DNA of 64,000 nucleotides from positions 36,047 to 100,046 of the forward strand of contig JAKLFB010000020.1 in the NCBI GenBank assembly GCA_022711435.1, in the 5' to 3' direction. A program made the translations under genes and the position numbers. The notes below the pieces were generated by a model that saw only the letters and a program-made list of their open reading frames with translations, was not told the origin of the DNA and did no database searches. Position 1 is the stretch's first letter; each line of letters starts with the position of its first letter. This DNA is from Verrucomicrobiota bacterium (GTDB lineage Bacteria > Verrucomicrobiota > Verrucomicrobiia > Limisphaerales > UBA1319). This document shows positions 61,413 through 64,000 of the stretch, piece after piece.

Positions 61413-62225
61413 TTAGGGTGCGGGAATGAGAATACCTCGATCTTGGATGAAGATTTGCGTTGCTCGCTGCGCTCCACCTTCCACACGGCCATAGAAGATT
61501 TGCGTGCCCTTTGGTATGATGAAGGCATTCAACTGTTGGGCAGTCGCTCCGGGAGGCAGATTCAACGCTCGGATTGCTTCTTCGGGAGCTGCAATCCACC
61601 GCACCGTCTGTTGCGTTGTCAAGAACCTGCCTGCAGGATCGGAGACGCCACCAGAGAAGCGGTAGGCGACTACGTCGCTCTGGAGAACATGTGACGAATA
61701 ATTTCCGCCCCGGAACGTAGCGGCAATGTCTGCTGGAAGCGTCGCTCCGCTTTTTACGGCAGCATGCCCATACCGAGCGGCCTGGCGGGCGGTCTTGACC
61801 GCGGTTCCGACCGTCCTTCCCACCACCCCGCCCGCCGCGCTCCAGCGGATCGAATCGAGCGCTTGCTCCCGCAACTGCTCGCCAAACCGCCAGAGGACCC
61901 GATGCCCCTCGCAAAGGACCAGCTCATGTGCGCGCTGAAGCTCCCTGTCATACCGGTTGGCGTCGATCACCCGATACTGCCCATCCGCGCCCGCCTCCGG
62001 CCATAAACCGGCGTCGGGCTCCGCTCGATTCGCCCGCCCACTGCCTGCCCACCCCATCGATCCCAGAACGACGCCTCCACCTGGAGATGGCCCATGAGGC
62101 AAGGCGATGGCCGGCGGGAAGGATTGCGGGCGCCGATCGGCCCACTGGCCGCTGCCGCCGACCGACAGGCCCAGCACCGCCGCGATCAGCAGCCACTGCC
62201 CGTGCCATCTGTTAATCCTTTTCAT
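61413..62225 (-). CDS. Polymorphic toxin with shared N-terminal domain and TreTu-like C-terminal domain
   Basis: 270 residues. Residues 1-150 (WLLIAAVLGLSVGGSG anchor, Pro/Gly linker, YRVIDANRYDRELQRAHELV, LCEGHRVLWRFGEQLREQAL) are almost the same as in the toxin at 59383-60186. The C-terminal domain (about 165-270) is different: TFRGGNYSSHVLQSDVVAYR, FSGGVSDPAGRFLTTQQTVR, AFIIPKGTQIFYGRVEGGAQ and RATQIFIQDRG. FRGGxY ... YRxSGG ... GRFLTxQ ... IPxGTxxxxGRV resembles the TreTu toxin domain, an ADP-ribosyltransferase of Rhs effectors that modifies EF-Tu. The immunity gene follows two bases after the stop. Delivery route unknown. Confidence 0.72.
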   Translation of the reverse strand: MKRINRWHGQWLLIAAVLGLSVGGSGQWADRRPQSFPPAIALPHGPSPGGGVVLGSMGWAGSGRANRAEPDAGLWPEAGADGQYRVIDANRYDRELQRAHELVLCEGHRVLWRFGEQLREQALDSIRWSAAGGVVGRTVGTAVKTARQAARYGHAAVKSGATLPADIAATFRGGNYSSHVLQSDVVAYRFSGGVSDPAGRFLTTQQTVRWIAAPEEAIRALNLPPGATAQQLNAFIIPKGTQIFYGRVEGGAQRATQIFIQDRGILIPAP

Positions 62226-62675
62226 GCCCGCCTCGATCACCTGGCGCTTGCCGGCCATCGACCATACCGGATCTGGCCCGGTTTCGCATCCTCGATAGAA
62301 GCAGATCCCGTTCCATCTGCGAACCAGCATTGCCGTCAAGGCATGCACTGCCGGAGAGGTTCACGCACATGAACCTCTTGAATCCGGAACGCCGGAAATC
62401 AGGAAAGCGGAATGGCGCAAGGGACAAACGCTGCCAAAGACAGAAGCGGCTTGATCTTTGCGTGTTTTTGCGTTTATTGGGGCGAAGATTCCAGAGCCGA
62501 TTCTTTGCAGCCGCAAGAACCGCAAAGAGACGCAAAAAGCCTTTTCATCGGTTTTCCGTTCTTTGGCGGCAACAGAAGTCGGCTGTTGGCGGCCTGGTTT
62601 TGTCGCAGGTCAAAACCTGCGGCGACGGTGGATCGAAGGTCAAAGCTTGCCTCGTCGTCCAGCCGCGCCCGACGG
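62226..62675. other. Spacer between the toxin array and the VapBC pair
   Basis: The first 85 bases match the 5' flanks of the other toxin copies (58111-58190, 60187-60270), so they probably carry the toxin promoter. A hairpin repeat GCAGGTCAAAACCTGC lies at 62605-62620, with a flank (GGCGACGGTGGATCGAAGGT) that recurs near 63797. CGCAAAGAGACGCAAAAAG (about 62519) is a second common-looking repeat. No gene seen. Confidence 0.5.
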
Positions 62676-63083
62676 TCATGGCTTCATCGCAAAGCCGAAT
62701 TGCGCGAAGTGGCGATCTGTGGTCAGAACCTCGCGCAGCTTCAACTCGCGCATGACGACAAAGCTGGTGCAATCGGTCAGCGAGAACTCCTTGTCCTGGT
62801 AGCGGAAGAAGATGGCGCGGGCTTTCTCGGCGCGAGCTGGCGTGATCCATTCCCAGCGGAGGCGGAGGCTGCCGTCCGCCTGGCGCCACCAGGCTTCCGC
62901 CGCCTTCAAGCCGATCCGGAGACGCAGGAGCGTCAGAGTCTCATCGGCGACATAATCGGTCGTGACAAGCCGGCCCTGTTGTTCGAGCCAGAGATCGCGC
63001 GCCGCGCATGCCTGCGCATGGCTGGGATCCGCGGCGTCGGCGCAGGCCATCCATCCCGCGGTATCGACGAAAAGGCCTTTCAT
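62676..63083 (-). CDS. vapC: PIN-domain toxin (VapC-like)
   Basis: 135 residues. MKGLFVDTAGWMACADAADP opens with the first catalytic Asp (Asp7). Next come LVTTDYVADETLTLL (Glu) and FRYQDKEFSLTDCTSFVVMR (Asp in SLTDCTSF), then VLTTDRHFAQFGF. These are the acidic residues of a PIN ribonuclease, which cuts RNA and stops growth. Overlaps the antitoxin by ATGA. Length fits VapC. Confidence 0.92.
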   Translation of the reverse strand: MKGLFVDTAGWMACADAADPSHAQACAARDLWLEQQGRLVTTDYVADETLTLLRLRIGLKAAEAWWRQADGSLRLRWEWITPARAEKARAIFFRYQDKEFSLTDCTSFVVMRELKLREVLTTDRHFAQFGFAMKP

Positions 63084-63328
63084 CTCGGATACAGCACCGT
63101 GTCATGGCGGGCGGCGTCGGCGCCGTCCGTCGAGCGTCCCAGGGCTCGCGCGCGATACAAAGGATCCTCGGCAAGGCTGCCCTCGACATCCGGGGTCGTT
63201 TCCGCGGGGATCATCTGGAACGCAGGGCGGCTGCGGTACAGCACGGTGAAAGTTTCGCCGCGCCGCACCCGGTTCACCAGGTCCGGCAGCGACGCCCGGA
63301 GCTGTTTGGCGTTAATCATCGTGCTCAT
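63080..63328 (-). CDS. Antitoxin of the VapBC-type pair (Phd/YefM-like)
   Basis: 82 residues. MINAKQLRASLPDLVNRVRR, GETFTVLYRSRPAFQMIP fits the Phd/YefM DNA-binding N-terminus; the acidic, loosely structured C-terminus (EGSLAEDPLYRARAL) would wrap the toxin. Its stop overlaps the vapC start. It should repress the pair with VapC. Start at the first ATG (MSTM), second Met equally possible. Confidence 0.88.
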   Translation of the reverse strand: MSTMINAKQLRASLPDLVNRVRRGETFTVLYRSRPAFQMIPAETTPDVEGSLAEDPLYRARALGRSTDGADAARHDTVLYPR

Positions 63329-64000
63329 TCGAGTTCACCTTAAGTTGAACCGTATTGCCCGTCAAGCCGCGCGCCGGTAGCCGCCGAGGTACATCGGTGA
63401 CAAGCGTCAGGTATCACGTGTCACGTGCCCCTCTCCCTGTCCATCTCCCCCGCTGGCGCGGGGCGAGGGGAATCGGAGCCGGCTTGCAGGAGACAAGGCG
63501 GGGTGCTGGCCAACTCGATCACCCGGCAGTTGAGGGTCTTCTCCCTCGCCTCCATGGCAATGGAGGAGAGGGTCGGGGAGAGGAGGGCGAGCATTTTTGA
63601 AACCCCTCCCTCTCCCCGCTCGTGCCTCGCGGGGCGAGGGGACGGTGCGCCATTCTGTCGTTCAAGTGCTGCGTTCATCGGCGAAATCTGTGGATCAATA
63701 TCTCCGCGGGAGAAACAACCGCCTTTGCGTTTCTTTGCGATCTTTCGCGGCAAAAGAATTCGGCTTTGAGCGCAGGTTAAAACCTGCGGCTACGGCGACG
63801 GTGGATCGAAGGTCAAAGCCCTCCCCGTCGTCCAGCCGCAGTTCAAGGTGAAGGCTTCAGCCGGACCGTGCCGCTTGTTGGCGGCGGCGTAAACATGGGG
63901 TGAAAATGGCGGTTTGAAAATGCAGGTAGTGGGGAGGGGGGTACAACAAACGGGCGGCAGGTTGCGAGTCTGCCGCCGAGCGGAGAGGTGAAGGAGATTT
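63329..64000. other. Repeat-rich end of window, no gene recognised
   Basis: Contains a degenerate GC-rich palindromic element (63426-63469), another in inverted orientation (63608-63640, cognate to 58580-58612), a hairpin GCAGGTTAAAACCTGC (63772-63787), and a flank GTGGATCGAAGGTCAAAGC shared with 62627-62646. The last 100 bases are purine-rich (GAGAGGTGAAGGAGATTT at the very end, a possible ribosome-binding site for a gene beyond the window). Confidence 0.45.

Larger units (their letters stand above)
58580..63640. repeat. Dispersed GC-rich palindromic elements (about 33 bp)
   Basis: CCCTCGCCCCGCGAGG, a 4-7 base spacer and GNGGGGAGAGGG recur at 58580-58612, 58833-58864, 60509-60541, 60762-60793 and, inverted, 63608-63640; a looser copy is at 63426-63469. 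Two of these lie inside each copy of the 507-bp repeat. They would fold into GC-rich hairpins, like REP elements. All occur in the toxin/VapBC region, none was seen in the housekeeping part. Confidence 0.6.

Overview
The window is GC-rich (well over 60% by eye), tightly packed bacterial DNA from a diderm. Verrucomicrobiota is my best placement, and it is an inference. Support comes from secreted repeat proteins ending in a 'RFYRL'-type C-terminal motif that I associate with that phylum, a coaX/birA/nadC/mla gene set, a GH51 arabinofuranosidase next to a sodium/sugar symporter, and a NuoF-GltD fusion beside an FMN glutamate synthase. I see no rRNA or tRNA genes and no CRISPR array.

Layout. (1) 131-8490, + strand: a carbohydrate locus with two secreted proteins sharing a ~190-residue repeat, a GH51 arabinofuranosidase and an SSS symporter. 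(2) 8518-10685, - strand: a toxin / HTH antitoxin / SecB-like chaperone operon (TAC type), followed by a truncated trypsin-like protease and a frameshifted antitoxin-like gene. (3) 10841-14962: relics of defence-type genes (ATPase, GmrSD-like HNH, GIY-YIG-like) around a large EF-hand membrane protein. (4) 15013-24496, + strand: a type I restriction-modification island (extra half-size HsdS, HsdM, HsdS, a gene broken by an in-frame stop, Abi_2 protein, HsdR, DUF45 metallopeptidase). (5) 24652-26294: an NCS1 permease with a tiny membrane protein. (6) 26247-38888, - strand: housekeeping genes trpA, coaX, birA, nadC, mlaD, mlaF, mlaE, a 'WPLF'-repeat secreted protein, an RND/MMPL exporter, yebC and an M42 peptidase. 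(7) 38994-41909, + strand: proB, mazG and an M29 aminopeptidase, chained by overlaps. (8) 41927-42154: a probable free-standing structured RNA on the - strand. (9) 42267-49435: an MFS nucleoside-type transporter, a complete livJHMGF branched-chain amino acid ABC operon and a methyltransferase. (10) 49471-57665: NAD(P)HX repair enzyme, then a five-gene flavin/iron-sulfur cluster (Cys-rich peptide, NuoE, NuoEF-GltD fusion, ferredoxin subunit, FMN glutamate synthase). (11) 57941-63328, - strand: a polymorphic-toxin array with two toxin-immunity pairs sharing one N-terminal domain but carrying different C-terminal toxin domains, a third decayed copy, a 507-bp duplication, and a VapBC-type pair upstream.

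The most unusual content is the toxin array with its uncharacterised shared N-terminal domain, the TAC operon, the candidate ~190-nt RNA and the diaphorase/glutamate-synthase cluster that has no hydrogenase subunit. Housekeeping genes are linked by ATGA overlaps. The accessory regions hold most of the broken genes and repeats. All family names come from reading the translated sequence by eye; no database search was run.
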